The notes below the pieces were generated by a model that was given only the letters and a program-made list of their open reading frames with translations, made no database searches and was not told the origin of the DNA. This document shows positions 47,077-56,821 of a stretch of DNA of 64,000 nucleotides, in pieces; positions within the stretch are counted from its first letter, which is position 1, and each line of letters starts with the position of its first letter. The stretch is from positions 62,001 through 126,000 of the forward strand of contig RSEH01000056.1 of assembly GCA_006503475.1 (NCBI GenBank), in the 5' to 3' direction. Source of the DNA: Stentor roeselii. Taxonomy: Eukaryota; Ciliophora; Heterotrichea; Heterotrichida; Stentoridae. Made by a program: the position numbers and the translations under genes.

Positions 47077-47571
47077 TTAGCTACTAGCCATTCTTCTCGC
47101 TTCCTCATATGAAAGTTTTACCTCAGCGTCATTCTGCCTGTCCTGATCTTCCAAATGTTCATCATTAGAATAGTAAGAGTTTCCAGCATTGTTTCCTCTC
47201 ATTCCAAAGAACTTAGAAATAGTATCATTAGGTACAGTTTCAATGGGGTCAACAGGAGGTTCCGGGTACTCCTTCGGTCTGAAGGGCATGACAGGTATCC
47301 TCATCTGTGAGGTGTAGTTATCCTGAGCAATACTTTTATACTTATCATCAGGCGGCATATCCCTGCCGATATTATGAGTCCCAAGAGCCGACATTTCAGT
47401 TATTTTTCCATAAGTCCTGCCAAAGAGATTCTCCGCCTTGACACTAGGAATAAACCCCTGATAATTAGGGATATGTGAGTACTTGACTGGAATTTGTCCT
47501 ACTTCTTCTAAAGCCGGGTTCTTCGGAATATGTCCGGTGTACCCAGGGAGGTGTCCTTGTCTTTCTAACAT
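47077..47571 (-). CDS. CIMIP2: CIMIP2/FAM166-type ciliary microtubule inner protein
   Basis: 164 residues. GYTGHIPKN near the N-terminus, then YQGFIPSVKAENLFGRTYGK and ITEMS, are the repeated motif of the FAM166/CIMIP2 (UPF0573) family, whose members bind inside doublet microtubules of cilia. Pro/Tyr-rich loops and few hydrophobic cores fit an extended microtubule-lining protein. It follows the cysteine protease by 17 bp on the same strand. No anomalies. Confidence 0.85.
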   Translation of the reverse strand: MLERQGHLPGYTGHIPKNPALEEVGQIPVKYSHIPNYQGFIPSVKAENLFGRTYGKITEMSALGTHNIGRDMPPDDKYKSIAQDNYTSQMRIPVMPFRPKEYPEPPVDPIETVPNDTISKFFGMRGNNAGNSYYSNDEHLEDQDRQNDAEVKLSYEEARRMASS

Positions 47572-47588
47572 TTTTGATTATAAGAATT

Positions 47589-48626
47589 CTAAATTATGGG
47601 GTAAACTGGCCGCGTGTTTATTCCACAAACGCCGACACCAGCTGAAAGACCTAGTTGAATATATCCGCTATTTCCCCAGGCAGTTCCCCAGGAGTTTTTA
47701 ATGGTCCAGTTCGGCACTCCGGTAGTGTCATATCCAGTGATCAGCACTGCGTGATTCAAAGCGATTCCGCAGTTATTCGTCATGATTCCAGATTTATACA
47801 ACATCCACTCCATGTTGGCCTCGACACTTGTGGCCACTGGCTGAATAGTCACTGCTCTCATTAAGGCCAGGTAGTTGAAGGCTGTCACGTTTTGATAGGA
47901 TTTTATTGAGACGTCCTTGTTTTCTTCTTGGGTCTTGTTGCATGACTGGTCTACTGCTTTGTAAGGATAGTTCGCTTCTGTGTTCAGACCGTTGGAGACC
48001 ACGTATTTAAAGCACAGCCAAGCGTAGCCTCCGTTGCATCCTTCGTTTTCTGAACAGTCCATCAGCTGCTGCTCTGAAAATAAGGGAAGGTCCGAAGATA
48101 GACTTTGGTTTATTGCCCAGGCACTCTCGATTGCACCGGTTGATGCGAAGGTGTAGCAGCTTCCGCATTTTCCTTGGTTTTTCACTTTTGTTACTCGATT
48201 TTGTGATACCCAGTCTACGCTGGATGGAAGAGGGTCGATTGAATCTGGGTCAAGTGAGATTTGGATTGGGTCTGAGGGTGGAGCATTCAGAACAGGCTCT
48301 TCTTTAAACAAGTAAATCGAAGAAAATTCCGAAAAATCCATATCAGCGAATTGATTAACTCCAAGAACCACTGAAGATTCTCTTAAGTTATGGCGATGAA
48401 TATACTCCAAGTTATTTTTAAATTTCTGGAACCGAGACATGACTTCATCAGCAGAATAATCTTTGTTAAAATACCTAACAAAAAGCGAAAATTCCTGTTC
48501 TTCAGCTTCCAATTTGCTTAAAACCGGATTTCGACTAGGCATAATACAAAAAACAGCAGTAAATCCTATCAAAACAATCAAAATCCTCATGCTAAGTCGA
48601 TATCCCTTATTTTCCTCTCCCAACAT
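47589..48626 (-). CDS. Papain-family cysteine protease (cathepsin L-like)
   Basis: 345 residues from the first ATG; a second ATG 12 codons later (48590) begins the signal peptide MRILIVLIGFTAVFC more tightly and may be the real start. An I29 propeptide (residues about 45-105) has FVRYFNKDY and a GVNQFADMDFSEF string. The mature enzyme begins near LPSSVDWV. The catalytic residues are Cys in GKCGSCYTFAS, His in LNHAVLITGY and Asn in IKNSWGTAWG; the oxyanion Gln is in KNQGKCG. CGSCY is a slight departure from CGSCW. It is expected in food vacuoles or lysosomes. Confidence 0.93.
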   Translation of the reverse strand: MLGEENKGYRLSMRILIVLIGFTAVFCIMPSRNPVLSKLEAEEQEFSLFVRYFNKDYSADEVMSRFQKFKNNLEYIHRHNLRESSVVLGVNQFADMDFSEFSSIYLFKEEPVLNAPPSDPIQISLDPDSIDPLPSSVDWVSQNRVTKVKNQGKCGSCYTFASTGAIESAWAINQSLSSDLPLFSEQQLMDCSENEGCNGGYAWLCFKYVVSNGLNTEANYPYKAVDQSCNKTQEENKDVSIKSYQNVTAFNYLALMRAVTIQPVATSVEANMEWMLYKSGIMTNNCGIALNHAVLITGYDTTGVPNWTIKNSWGTAWGNSGYIQLGLSAGVGVCGINTRPVYPII

Positions 48627-48688
48627 ATTTATTCAACATAAAAAACTCCTAATTTAATCAATATCAAATCCAATAAACATCTAAACTA

Positions 48689-49072
48689 TTACTTTCCTTG
48701 ACTAACATCTTCAATAGCTCTTTCAAGAGCCCTTCTTGTCAAAGGATAATATTCAAGGCGGTACTCCAGAGGCAACTGATACGGCGCTCCGACCATGACA
48801 TCATCTCCTTTACAATGCAAAATCCAAATAGCAGGCACAGCACAAAGAGTTAACGTAGAGTAAAGTCTTTGCGCCCTTCTCCCAGTGACAGTACAATAAA
48901 GATAAGAGGCAAGTCCAGACAAGTAAAAGAACGCCATGATGCTCGCATACTCCGAGCTGTTAGTGCTGGGCACCTGAAGTCCTTCGTTGCCGGTGTAGTA
49001 AACTGCGTCAAGCCCGGGTACTTTGTCTCCTGTGTACTTGACAGGCTTTCGGTATAAGTCCCAAATAGACAT
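48689..49072 (-). CDS. Hypothetical small membrane protein, 127 residues
   Basis: An ATG to TAA frame in TTATAAATG context. Two hydrophobic segments (ASIMAFFYLSGLASYLYC at about residues 43-60 and LTLCAVPAIWIL at 74-85) suggest a hairpin membrane protein. The N-terminus WDLYRKPVKYTGDKVPG and the C-terminus YPLTRRALERAIEDV are polar. The size and topology resemble accessory subunits of mitochondrial respiratory complexes in ciliates, but I cannot name one. It lies 21 bp from the intron-containing membrane protein gene, which is similar in character. Confidence 0.6.
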   Translation of the reverse strand: MSIWDLYRKPVKYTGDKVPGLDAVYYTGNEGLQVPSTNSSEYASIMAFFYLSGLASYLYCTVTGRRAQRLYSTLTLCAVPAIWILHCKGDDVMVGAPYQLPLEYRLEYYPLTRRALERAIEDVSQGK

Positions 49073-49093
49073 TTATAACCTCAAACAAACTAA

Positions 49094-49384
49094 CTAATGA
49101 GTTTCTTTCTTTATTGCTGGCTCTTGGAACCAGACGTCTTGAACCATGAATAACTTCTGGGTGTGCATTTCTTGACCGTATTCTTCTCCTGCACAGATCC
49201 TTTCAGCTACTTGCCTTCGGAATGCGTCGTAGTAGACCATCGCGATTCCCATGCCGAATGACCAGGTTAGGAATTCCCAGGGTCCTAGGTGTTAGTTACT
49301 GTGATACATGTGCTTTCTTTTCATCTTGTTTGAGGCTATCTTGCACATGGACCCGACACTTACACCAAACCAGAATAATCCCAT
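49094..49384 (-). CDS. Hypothetical small membrane protein, 91 residues, one 15-nt intron
   Basis: An in-frame TAA would truncate the protein after 30 codons; removing a 15-nt GT...AG intron (49285-49299) restores a continuous 91-residue product: exon 1 begins MGLFWFGVSVGSMCKI and exon 2 continues RPWEFLTWSFGMGIAMVYYD, with a hydrophobic span in the latter. The tail is hydrophilic with VQDVWFQEPAIKKE at the end. It resembles a single-span accessory subunit of a respiratory complex; unnamed. The gene ends in TAG. The start is AAATAAAAATG. Confidence 0.65.
49285..49299 (-). other. 15-nt intron (GTAACTAACACCTAG on the minus strand)
   Basis: Contains the in-frame TAA, has GT and AG ends and an A at position 10. 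Excision joins CAC-A to GA-CCC to give His-Arg-Pro. Confidence 0.8.
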
Positions 49385-49664
49385 TTTTATTTAGTTTGAT
49401 TGATGAAGAAGATAAGTTTTCTATGATTTCAAATTTCCGGTTAAAAATTCCTGAACACTTTTAATATAACCTTTAATTTCTTAAATTTTATAATTTAAAC
49501 TACATCTTCATAAAACCCTTACATTCAAATTATCCTTACCTGATAACACCCTGAAAAAATTTCCCTAAACAATTCTCCAACTTTCCACCGTGCAAAACCC
49601 TAAAAGTCCAAAATCCAAAATTCAAAACCAATACCTTACCAATCTTTTGATAACCCAAGTAATA

Positions 49665-52600
49665 ATGTCTGACCCCCTGTATTCAGAAAGCGATCTTCCG
49701 AAATCTGTAATATTTACTCAGGAGTCCTGTCAAGTGTGTTGGAAAAACGAGTCAAGTACATCACTAAAGTCTGACCTGCGAACATCTCTTCATTTCTGTA
49801 AAGCCTGTTTGTTGCCAGTTCACAGAGCATGCTACGGTCTTCCGAGTACCTCAGAAAAGTTGTTTTTTTGCGACCGATGTTTAGACTCAGGTCCATCAGT
49901 GGACATAGGATGCGAAATTTGTGGTTCAAAGAACGGTGCTTTGAAAAAATCAGGTTCTTCCTGGACTCACGTCACTTGCGCCATTTCTCTTGGTCTGATC
50001 ACGAACTGGGAAACGATGACGATTCGGGCGTTGGAAGGCAAGGAGACCCGAGAAAGGCCTCAGACCTGTTCTTTGTGCCAGGCGAAAAGTTTAGGAACGG
50101 TCAAGTGTTCAGACTGCGACAGTCGAAGTCATTATATTTGTGCGCTAAAAAAACAGGTCATCAGTGATATCGACTTCGTGACTTTAAAGCGGTTTTACTG
50201 TGAAGAACATATCGTTTCACATGAAAAGTACTGCTTTTGCACTAAAGGGTATGTTGATGGGCAGGACTTCATGATTGCCTGTGATTGTTGTGATGTCTGG
50301 TATCATGGAGAATGTATGAATGTCTCGCAGGCACTTGGAGAGAAGATTGAACATTACTTGTGCAGGTTCTGTGATAACTGGAGTAAGGTTAAGTCGAAGT
50401 TAGACAGAGATGATGTTAAAATTGTGATTTCTGATATTCCTAGCGTTTTTGCTAATTTCAAGTTAAAGGATTGGCTCATGCTGGCTCGCGCGGTCTGGCA
50501 ACGTGCTTGTTTTAGTTTAGAAAGAAAAAGCAGGGTTGAAGAAATCAAGGAAAGCTTGGAGATGATTCGTCATGTTCCTTTCAAAATAGGACTTCAGAAG
50601 GAATTAATGGAAAAACAAGAGAGCTCTATTCGACTTGGAAAAAGAGAAATCGAGTTTCTTCCTTTAATGAAAGATAACCCTGATGAAGCTTTACTTTCTC
50701 GACTGCAAAATTTTATGTCTGAAGTAAAAAATGCTGGCGTTTTACTGCCAAATATGGAAAAAATCTCTCAATATATTGAAAATAGTCAAAGTCTTTTACA
50801 GATCAGAGAAATTTTAGATAACTCGAAACTTTTCAGCTTATCCCAAGTAAAAAAAATCTACGAAGACATGTTAAAAAAGTTCTCAAAAGACCTAGACTGC
50901 ATAGTCGACCTAAAAAAAAACATAACAACCTGCGAAAACTGGTTCAGCCAAATGAAAGAAGAGTTAAAACAAAGCCAAACCAAGTCTCTAGGTTCAAAAC
51001 TTTCAACAGACGAGTTGAAATCTCATTTATCAAAAGCGAAATCTCTTCCTTTTTCAATGCAAATGGAAATTCGTGTCGTTGAAGACGAGTTGAAATCAGC
51101 AGAAGACTGGGACAAAAAATACAAATCACTGGAAAAGCCGATTCACCCTTCAGACCTGCAGCTTATTCTTCAAGAAACTGAAAGTCTTGCAGTAGAAACC
51201 CAATACATGCGAGCGGCTTGGAACAAATACGAAGATTTCAACGAGTGGGTGAAAAAGACCAAGTCAATCACCCACCCTTCGCCAAATGCAGTCCTTCCTT
51301 ACATCGACCAAGTCAGTGCTCACCTGGCCTTAGGCGAAAGCGACATCAGTCCTTATATCGAATGCAAGGACCTCATCTCTACACTTAAAGGAAAAATCGA
51401 AGAAGCTGAAGCTTGGCAAGCAGCAGCAGCTTCAGTCATCTCGTCGAAGACAGCCGCTCAGAAGTTGAGTCTTCTTGTGCGAGAAGCAAAGACCATCATT
51501 TGTCAGTTCCCTGAACTCGAAGTGATTGAAAGACGAGTCAATATCAACAAAAAGATCTCAGACGTGATTCATAAAAAACATAAGGAAGATGAACTTTTTA
51601 ATTTACTTGCTGAGGGAAAAGAACTTGGAGCTGATGATGAGTTTATTCAAGCTCTTTATTTGAGAATTGATAATGTCAGGGAACTTAAAACGAAAGTTAA
51701 ATGTTCTTTAGAGACTTCTTCAAGTGACCCTTTCGCAACTTGTACTAAGTTGCTGGAAGACTTGAAAAGTTCAAGAGTTGAATTGCCTGATGAAAGGTTT
51801 TGGATTGAAGAAAGGCTTAAATCGATCAAGTGGCTACAAACTGTTAGAGATACTTTAAAGGAAATTGAAGAAACTCGTGAAGATTTCTTGGGAAAAAAGA
51901 AAAAAGGTGAATGGGATGTTATTAAGAGCCTTGTTGCAAAAGGTGAGAAAATCACTAATAAAGACCATCAGGCTGAGGAAAAGCTGCAAGAACTTATTTT
52001 AAAGCTTTGGGAAATGGAATATGCAAGGTTTAGTCAATGTGATGAAGTCACCTTGGAACAAATTCAAGAACTGGAAAATCGATCAGAGTCTTTGAAATCA
52101 AATCCTGATACTTTTATTGCTTTCAAAGAGCTTTTGATGAAAATCAATGAGTCATTGAATTTCTTTGATAAATTATTGATTGATGATATTAGTGTGACTC
52201 TTGCTGGGGACTTGGAATTGTTGAAGTTCAGGATTGAGGAAAATAAGTCTAAACTTGAGGAGTTTGGAGTGATTTTCCCTGAAAAATACTCGAAAGTACT
52301 GAGTTGGGACAAGTGGATTGACTGGTGCTTGTCGACTGAACAATCTTTGAAGTCCAAGCCAGGAATTGACAAGTTATATGAGATGAATCAGGAAGCGATT
52401 AATCTGAATATACCGAGTTCAGTGCCCTGCCTTAGCGACCTGAACATTACGATTAACGAATATGAGAACTGGCTTTATAAGTATACTGCCTACTCTTCAG
52501 CACGCAAATGGTTCAGTCTCCAAAGTTTCGAGATTCATCATTACCTAAAAAAAACCTCTGAAAAGCCCAAACTATTCAGATCCCAGATACAAGACCTTCT

Positions 52601-55600
52601 TGCCAAAGCAGAAAAACTCAGTGTCAACTGTGAAGAAGAAATAAAAACCATGCATTCAGATTTAACCGACCTTGAAAAAAGTCTCGAAAGACAGCAAAAC
52701 TTTTTCAATAAGGTGAAATACCCAGACTTGCTAAGTAAATGCAAAGAATCTTATGCGAATTTCATCGAAACTGACCATGCAAAAGAATTTTACGAGATAG
52801 TAAAAGAATACTGCTTTAAAGTCTTCATAGAATTCGAAGATAACGGCATTAAGCTCTGTTCTTATGAATGGAACTTCAGTGGACAGAGACTTTTACAGCA
52901 TAAAGGAAAAATTTCTCTTGAAGACTGGAACGATTTCTTCATGTCAATTGAATATCTCAATAAGGACTATCTTGACAACTCAACTCTTGAAAGACTTCGA
53001 GTGCAGAACCTTCTCAGACTACAAATCGAAGAAGAACTCGCAAAGATAAAAACATCTGAAAGTCAAGGAACTGAAGGAAAACAAATGCAATTCGAAGTCT
53101 TAGAAGTCCTTGACAAGCAAATCTCCGCCTGTAAGATTGTCTTAAACACTGAATCATCTTACGTTAAAGCAACTCTTGACAAATGCAAGGATTTAACTGA
53201 AAAATACAAGAATCTCGTTGAAACTAAAGCATTTTTACCTGACTTTAAAGCACTTCAACAAGAAATTCTCAATCTTCCTGTTGTCATTCCAGAAACCTCT
53301 CAAAAAATTAAGGAAACTATTGAAAAAGTCTCAACTTTAAGCATCAGGGCAAGGATTTTAAAAGAACATGCAAATAAAAACAAAATCGATAGAAATAAAG
53401 TTGAACAGTTCCTCGTCGACTATAAAAATTCAGATGTTCGCCTTGAAGACGGCGAAAACATGCAAAACGAACTGAACTACTCGAAACAAGTCCTGGAAGA
53501 AGCAGTGAACAGCGTCTATGAAGAGAACGTGACACTTGATCAGCTTAATTTTATTTCTGGAAAGCTGAGCAACATGCGTATTTTCATGGGAAGTGAAGAA
53601 AAAGACGTGAAAATAAAACTTTGGAAGAAAAAACTGCAACTTTCAGTAAATTTAAAAGTGAATTACTCGATTATTCTAGGATGGTTTAATGAAGGTGAAC
53701 AGATGAAGGATTATTCTATGCAAGAAGACCTTGACCGACTGGAACTTTACGTTAGAAAAGGCGAGGATGTCAAGAAAAAACTCGCTGAATGCTCTAGTTT
53801 AGAAGATATCCAAAGAATTGAAGCGGAAGCTGAAAATTTACCTTTTGACCTAACTCATGCAGTCATTGAACATAAAACAAGAGTTTCTCTTAGTAAAGCT
53901 CCTGAAACCAAACCGGCTCCTGTTGTTTCAAATGAAAATTTTGTGGATGGACTTGAAAATCGACCACTTTCGACTAAGGCTCTTGAAACTGCACTTGCAA
54001 AGGATCCTGCTTTTCAATGGGCTCGACATGGACAGAAACTTAATAAAATTGCTTCGAGAATAGAAGAGATTATTTATAGGAATTCTCAGGGGAATAATTA
54101 TAAAAGAGCTGTTAAACTTTTAGCTACTATTATTGTTAGTCTACAGGATTATGGTGGGTTCTCAGAAAAAATTTATAAAGGCGAAATTACACCGGAAGAA
54201 ATCAGCCTTTTGAGTGCTAGTGAGGTGAAAAATGCAAAAGTTATTAGAAGAATTTTTGATGGTAGTCCAACTGTTACAGTGAACATCCACAGATCACTCC
54301 TAAGATCCTCAGAAAAACAAGAAGAGCTAATAAAAAAGAAAAAAATCGAAAAACCCGAAAAAGTCGAGAAATCTCATCCAAAAAAAGAAATTTCAAATCT
54401 AAAAAACATGATAAAAAGCATACCGCAGCCATCAATCCCCATAAAAAGCGAAAACAAATCAATTCCAAAGCCAGTTCAATCCAGCAGTTTCTCCGTCACA
54501 GGTCTTTTAAACGAAGTCCAAGCCTTCGACAAGCGAGCTTCAGATTCCAAAAAACTCCAAAAAAAAGAAGACCCAAAAGACTCTTTCCTAGTCTCCGAAA
54601 AATACCGTCTTCCCGAAACCAAAGTAGAATCCAAAAATCCAGTCGACGAATGGAAAGAACTCAGCAAAATTCGACTAGAACGTTCAGGTTTCAACACTTC
54701 AGACTTCGACAAATCTGAAGAACTTCCAAACCGGAGGTCTCGTTACGATGACTACCCAGAAGGCAGATTCAGTTCAGACGAAGAAGAACTGAACGAAGGC
54801 AGTGAGGGTGGAGCAAAAGAGTACAACTTGATGGAACTTGCTCAGAAGCCAGACATTCAAAGAAGAAAACATCGAAAAAAGCAGAAACTTTATGACCCGT
54901 TTTCTTCAGCTACTCCGAAAAATAAGGCTTTGGCTGGATCATTGTTGAAAGTTTGGACTGGTTCGATGGAGTACGGAAAACACACGATTTCTGTGAATAT
55001 GATGTCAGTTGATAATATTGAACTCTTTCAGAAGATACCCAAGCTGACTGCCAAACTTCAGGTTCATGGCCGGACTAAACAAAACGAATTGGAAGTCTAC
55101 ATCTCACAAAATGCATCTGGACTTGCCACTCGGTCTATTGTCACTGCTTGGGTAGAAGCTTCTGAACCGACTGATAAATATTTCATTGAACTCGCGAATG
55201 ATCTGAAAGAGAAAAATCGCGCGGCGGTTATTCGCATAGATAATTCATTAACTATTTACCTTTCAGCCATTACGGAGTCGTTTATTTCTTTTTTGAATAA
55301 TCTACGGATCAATATCAACCAAAAGATTGATAAGTCGGTTGCTAGCTGGATTAGTCATCATGAAAAACTGGGCTGCCTCATTTTTTATAAAAAATCAGCC
55401 ATTTCAAGTTCAGCTTTAATGGACCCTGAAATAGTGGCAAATATTGACCCATCAAGTATTCCAGAACACGAAGAAGATGATTTACCTGAAAAAGAAGAAA
55501 TGTCTCCAATCACATCAGATGATGAAAAGGAAGAAAAACCTGAAAGTATTCCTAAAGTTCTACAAGAGGCTTTGAATGCTTTATCAAGTGGAGCCAATTA

Positions 55601-56129
55601 TGGAGAAATTTTGACTAATTTGAAACAAGCCATGGAGAGTATTAAAGGGTCTGCAGCGTCTCAAGACTACGGGCCTAACAGTACTGAAGTTGATAATTTG
55701 ATTTCTGTTATTCGAAAGCAAGTAGAGCAGGTAGAGCAAGAAGCTCCTAAAGTTAGTCAGCCTGCTACTCAAAACGTAAACCAATTCCTTTCAAAACAGT
55801 TTGTTCAAAGACCAGGACAATACATGTACATGCCCCAGACCTACATGTACCCAGGGCAACCAATGTACCCAACCGGTTTCTACCGAGGACCTCCAATGGG
55901 AATGCCAGGGGGGATGCCAGGGGGGATGCCTGGAGGTCTACCTCCTGGAATGGCTCAATCAATGCAGCCAATGCCAGGAATGCCAGGGATGCCTCCATTG
56001 ATTCCAGGAAATCCGATGCAAGGTCTTCCTCCAGGAATGCCTCCAGGTGCGATGCCAGGCCAGATGCAATACCGTCCACCATCTCCAGATCGAAGATACG
56101 AAGATCCAAGGAAAAGTGGACGGTACTAG
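49665..56129 (+). CDS. Giant chromatin protein: PHD, extended PHD, PHD, helical repeats, TFIIS-M, SPOC
   Basis: The first ATG is at 49665 (MSDPLYSESDL), giving 2154 residues. A PHD finger at 22-72 (CQVCWKNE, HRACYG) joins a zinc-knuckle/extended PHD at 83-182 (CEICGSKNGA, THVTCAI, CSLCQAK, HYICA, YCEEH), as in JADE/BRPF proteins; a further PHD spans 190-238 (CFCTKG, CDCCDVWYHGEC). Residues about 330-1400 are helical with regularly spaced Trp and resemble the PLU-1 region of KDM5. A TFIIS central-like domain (about 1435-1530) and a SPOC domain (about 1750-1910, LLKVWTGSMEYG) follow, as in PHF3/DIDO/Bye1. The tail is Pro/Met/Gly-rich. A histone-reading transcription elongation factor is the best guess. 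Confidence 0.8.
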   Translation: MSDPLYSESDLPKSVIFTQESCQVCWKNESSTSLKSDLRTSLHFCKACLLPVHRACYGLPSTSEKLFFCDRCLDSGPSVDIGCEICGSKNGALKKSGSSWTHVTCAISLGLITNWETMTIRALEGKETRERPQTCSLCQAKSLGTVKCSDCDSRSHYICALKKQVISDIDFVTLKRFYCEEHIVSHEKYCFCTKGYVDGQDFMIACDCCDVWYHGECMNVSQALGEKIEHYLCRFCDNWSKVKSKLDRDDVKIVISDIPSVFANFKLKDWLMLARAVWQRACFSLERKSRVEEIKESLEMIRHVPFKIGLQKELMEKQESSIRLGKREIEFLPLMKDNPDEALLSRLQNFMSEVKNAGVLLPNMEKISQYIENSQSLLQIREILDNSKLFSLSQVKKIYEDMLKKFSKDLDCIVDLKKNITTCENWFSQMKEELKQSQTKSLGSKLSTDELKSHLSKAKSLPFSMQMEIRVVEDELKSAEDWDKKYKSLEKPIHPSDLQLILQETESLAVETQYMRAAWNKYEDFNEWVKKTKSITHPSPNAVLPYIDQVSAHLALGESDISPYIECKDLISTLKGKIEEAEAWQAAAASVISSKTAAQKLSLLVREAKTIICQFPELEVIERRVNINKKISDVIHKKHKEDELFNLLAEGKELGADDEFIQALYLRIDNVRELKTKVKCSLETSSSDPFATCTKLLEDLKSSRVELPDERFWIEERLKSIKWLQTVRDTLKEIEETREDFLGKKKKGEWDVIKSLVAKGEKITNKDHQAEEKLQELILKLWEMEYARFSQCDEVTLEQIQELENRSESLKSNPDTFIAFKELLMKINESLNFFDKLLIDDISVTLAGDLELLKFRIEENKSKLEEFGVIFPEKYSKVLSWDKWIDWCLSTEQSLKSKPGIDKLYEMNQEAINLNIPSSVPCLSDLNITINEYENWLYKYTAYSSARKWFSLQSFEIHHYLKKTSEKPKLFRSQIQDLLAKAEKLSVNCEEEIKTMHSDLTDLEKSLERQQNFFNKVKYPDLLSKCKESYANFIETDHAKEFYEIVKEYCFKVFIEFEDNGIKLCSYEWNFSGQRLLQHKGKISLEDWNDFFMSIEYLNKDYLDNSTLERLRVQNLLRLQIEEELAKIKTSESQGTEGKQMQFEVLEVLDKQISACKIVLNTESSYVKATLDKCKDLTEKYKNLVETKAFLPDFKALQQEILNLPVVIPETSQKIKETIEKVSTLSIRARILKEHANKNKIDRNKVEQFLVDYKNSDVRLEDGENMQNELNYSKQVLEEAVNSVYEENVTLDQLNFISGKLSNMRIFMGSEEKDVKIKLWKKKLQLSVNLKVNYSIILGWFNEGEQMKDYSMQEDLDRLELYVRKGEDVKKKLAECSSLEDIQRIEAEAENLPFDLTHAVIEHKTRVSLSKAPETKPAPVVSNENFVDGLENRPLSTKALETALAKDPAFQWARHGQKLNKIASRIEEIIYRNSQGNNYKRAVKLLATIIVSLQDYGGFSEKIYKGEITPEEISLLSASEVKNAKVIRRIFDGSPTVTVNIHRSLLRSSEKQEELIKKKKIEKPEKVEKSHPKKEISNLKNMIKSIPQPSIPIKSENKSIPKPVQSSSFSVTGLLNEVQAFDKRASDSKKLQKKEDPKDSFLVSEKYRLPETKVESKNPVDEWKELSKIRLERSGFNTSDFDKSEELPNRRSRYDDYPEGRFSSDEEELNEGSEGGAKEYNLMELAQKPDIQRRKHRKKQKLYDPFSSATPKNKALAGSLLKVWTGSMEYGKHTISVNMMSVDNIELFQKIPKLTAKLQVHGRTKQNELEVYISQNASGLATRSIVTAWVEASEPTDKYFIELANDLKEKNRAAVIRIDNSLTIYLSAITESFISFLNNLRININQKIDKSVASWISHHEKLGCLIFYKKSAISSSALMDPEIVANIDPSSIPEHEEDDLPEKEEMSPITSDDEKEEKPESIPKVLQEALNALSSGANYGEILTNLKQAMESIKGSAASQDYGPNSTEVDNLISVIRKQVEQVEQEAPKVSQPATQNVNQFLSKQFVQRPGQYMYMPQTYMYPGQPMYPTGFYRGPPMGMPGGMPGGMPGGLPPGMAQSMQPMPGMPGMPPLIPGNPMQGLPPGMPPGAMPGQMQYRPPSPDRRYEDPRKSGRY

Positions 56130-56227
56130 TTAGTAAATTTAAGTCTTTTGATGTTTTGGCTTTGAATCACAGTTTTATAATCTTCAGTACTTAAGCATTT
56201 TGAATGATTTTCAGAATTATTTAATAA

Positions 56228-56821
56228 ATGAACAAATATGATGTCAATTCGGATAAGTTCACTCAGTTCATTAAAGAAAAGGAAGTGAGAAGCAGCTTTT
56301 CTTATGAAGAAGATAAACAACCTGTTAAAGAAGTTTGGGTCTGTCTTCATCATTCAGAAATCAAGATTTTTTGTAAAAATGCTCTGCTTGTATCAGCACC
56401 TGTTGATAAAAGCTTTAAAATTCTTCAAGAAAATCTGAACAAGTATGAATTAAGAGTTAGTTGTGTGGAAAATGATGAAATAGTTGAGTTTAAAATTACT
56501 GCTTTCAGCCTTGATCAGTTTCTTTTGTGGAGACAGGCTCTGCAGATTTCGAAAAGACCTGAAAATGTTGACTTGCCGAATTGTTTTTTATGTCATAAGA
56601 GCTTCGGGTTGTTTAGGAGAAGGTATAATTGTAAGAGTTGTGGAAATCCGATGTGTTCTAAATGTTGTCCTTATCAGACTGTCATAGTTTCGCTAGGGTA
56701 TAGTAAGAAACAGAATTTGTGTAAAGACTGTGTCAATGAGTATAGGAATGTTGGATCTGTTGCTCATGGGTCGTTGATGATGACGAAGAAGTTGGTTGAT
56801 ACAAGGAGTGTGCTGGAATGA
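56228..56821 (+). CDS. PH-FYVE-like protein, 197 residues
   Basis: Residues about 30-110 look like a PH domain (VWVCLHHSEIKIFCKN, FSLDQFLLWRQAL at its C-terminal helix). Residues 118-172 form a FYVE-type zinc finger: CFLCHKSFGLFRRRYNCKSC, then GNPMCSKCC, ending NLCKDC. The RRRYNCKSCG stretch corresponds to the RRHHCRxCG signature that binds phosphatidylinositol 3-phosphate, with Tyr-Asn instead of His-His. Endosomal membrane binding is likely, though the substitution may change lipid preference. The start context is TTAATAAATG. Confidence 0.82.
   Translation: MNKYDVNSDKFTQFIKEKEVRSSFSYEEDKQPVKEVWVCLHHSEIKIFCKNALLVSAPVDKSFKILQENLNKYELRVSCVENDEIVEFKITAFSLDQFLLWRQALQISKRPENVDLPNCFLCHKSFGLFRRRYNCKSCGNPMCSKCCPYQTVIVSLGYSKKQNLCKDCVNEYRNVGSVAHGSLMMTKKLVDTRSVLE

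Noticed and set aside
49285-49299. Apparent nonsense codon in the small membrane protein gene
   Set aside because: The TAA lies inside a 15-nt GT...AG segment with the intron A at position 10; excision gives a continuous product, so it is an intron, not a defect.
55893-56060. Gly/Met/Pro repeats at the end of the giant PHD protein as a minisatellite
   Set aside because: Only short, imperfect repeats of GGMP-type codons; better described as a low-complexity protein tail than as an independent repeat element.
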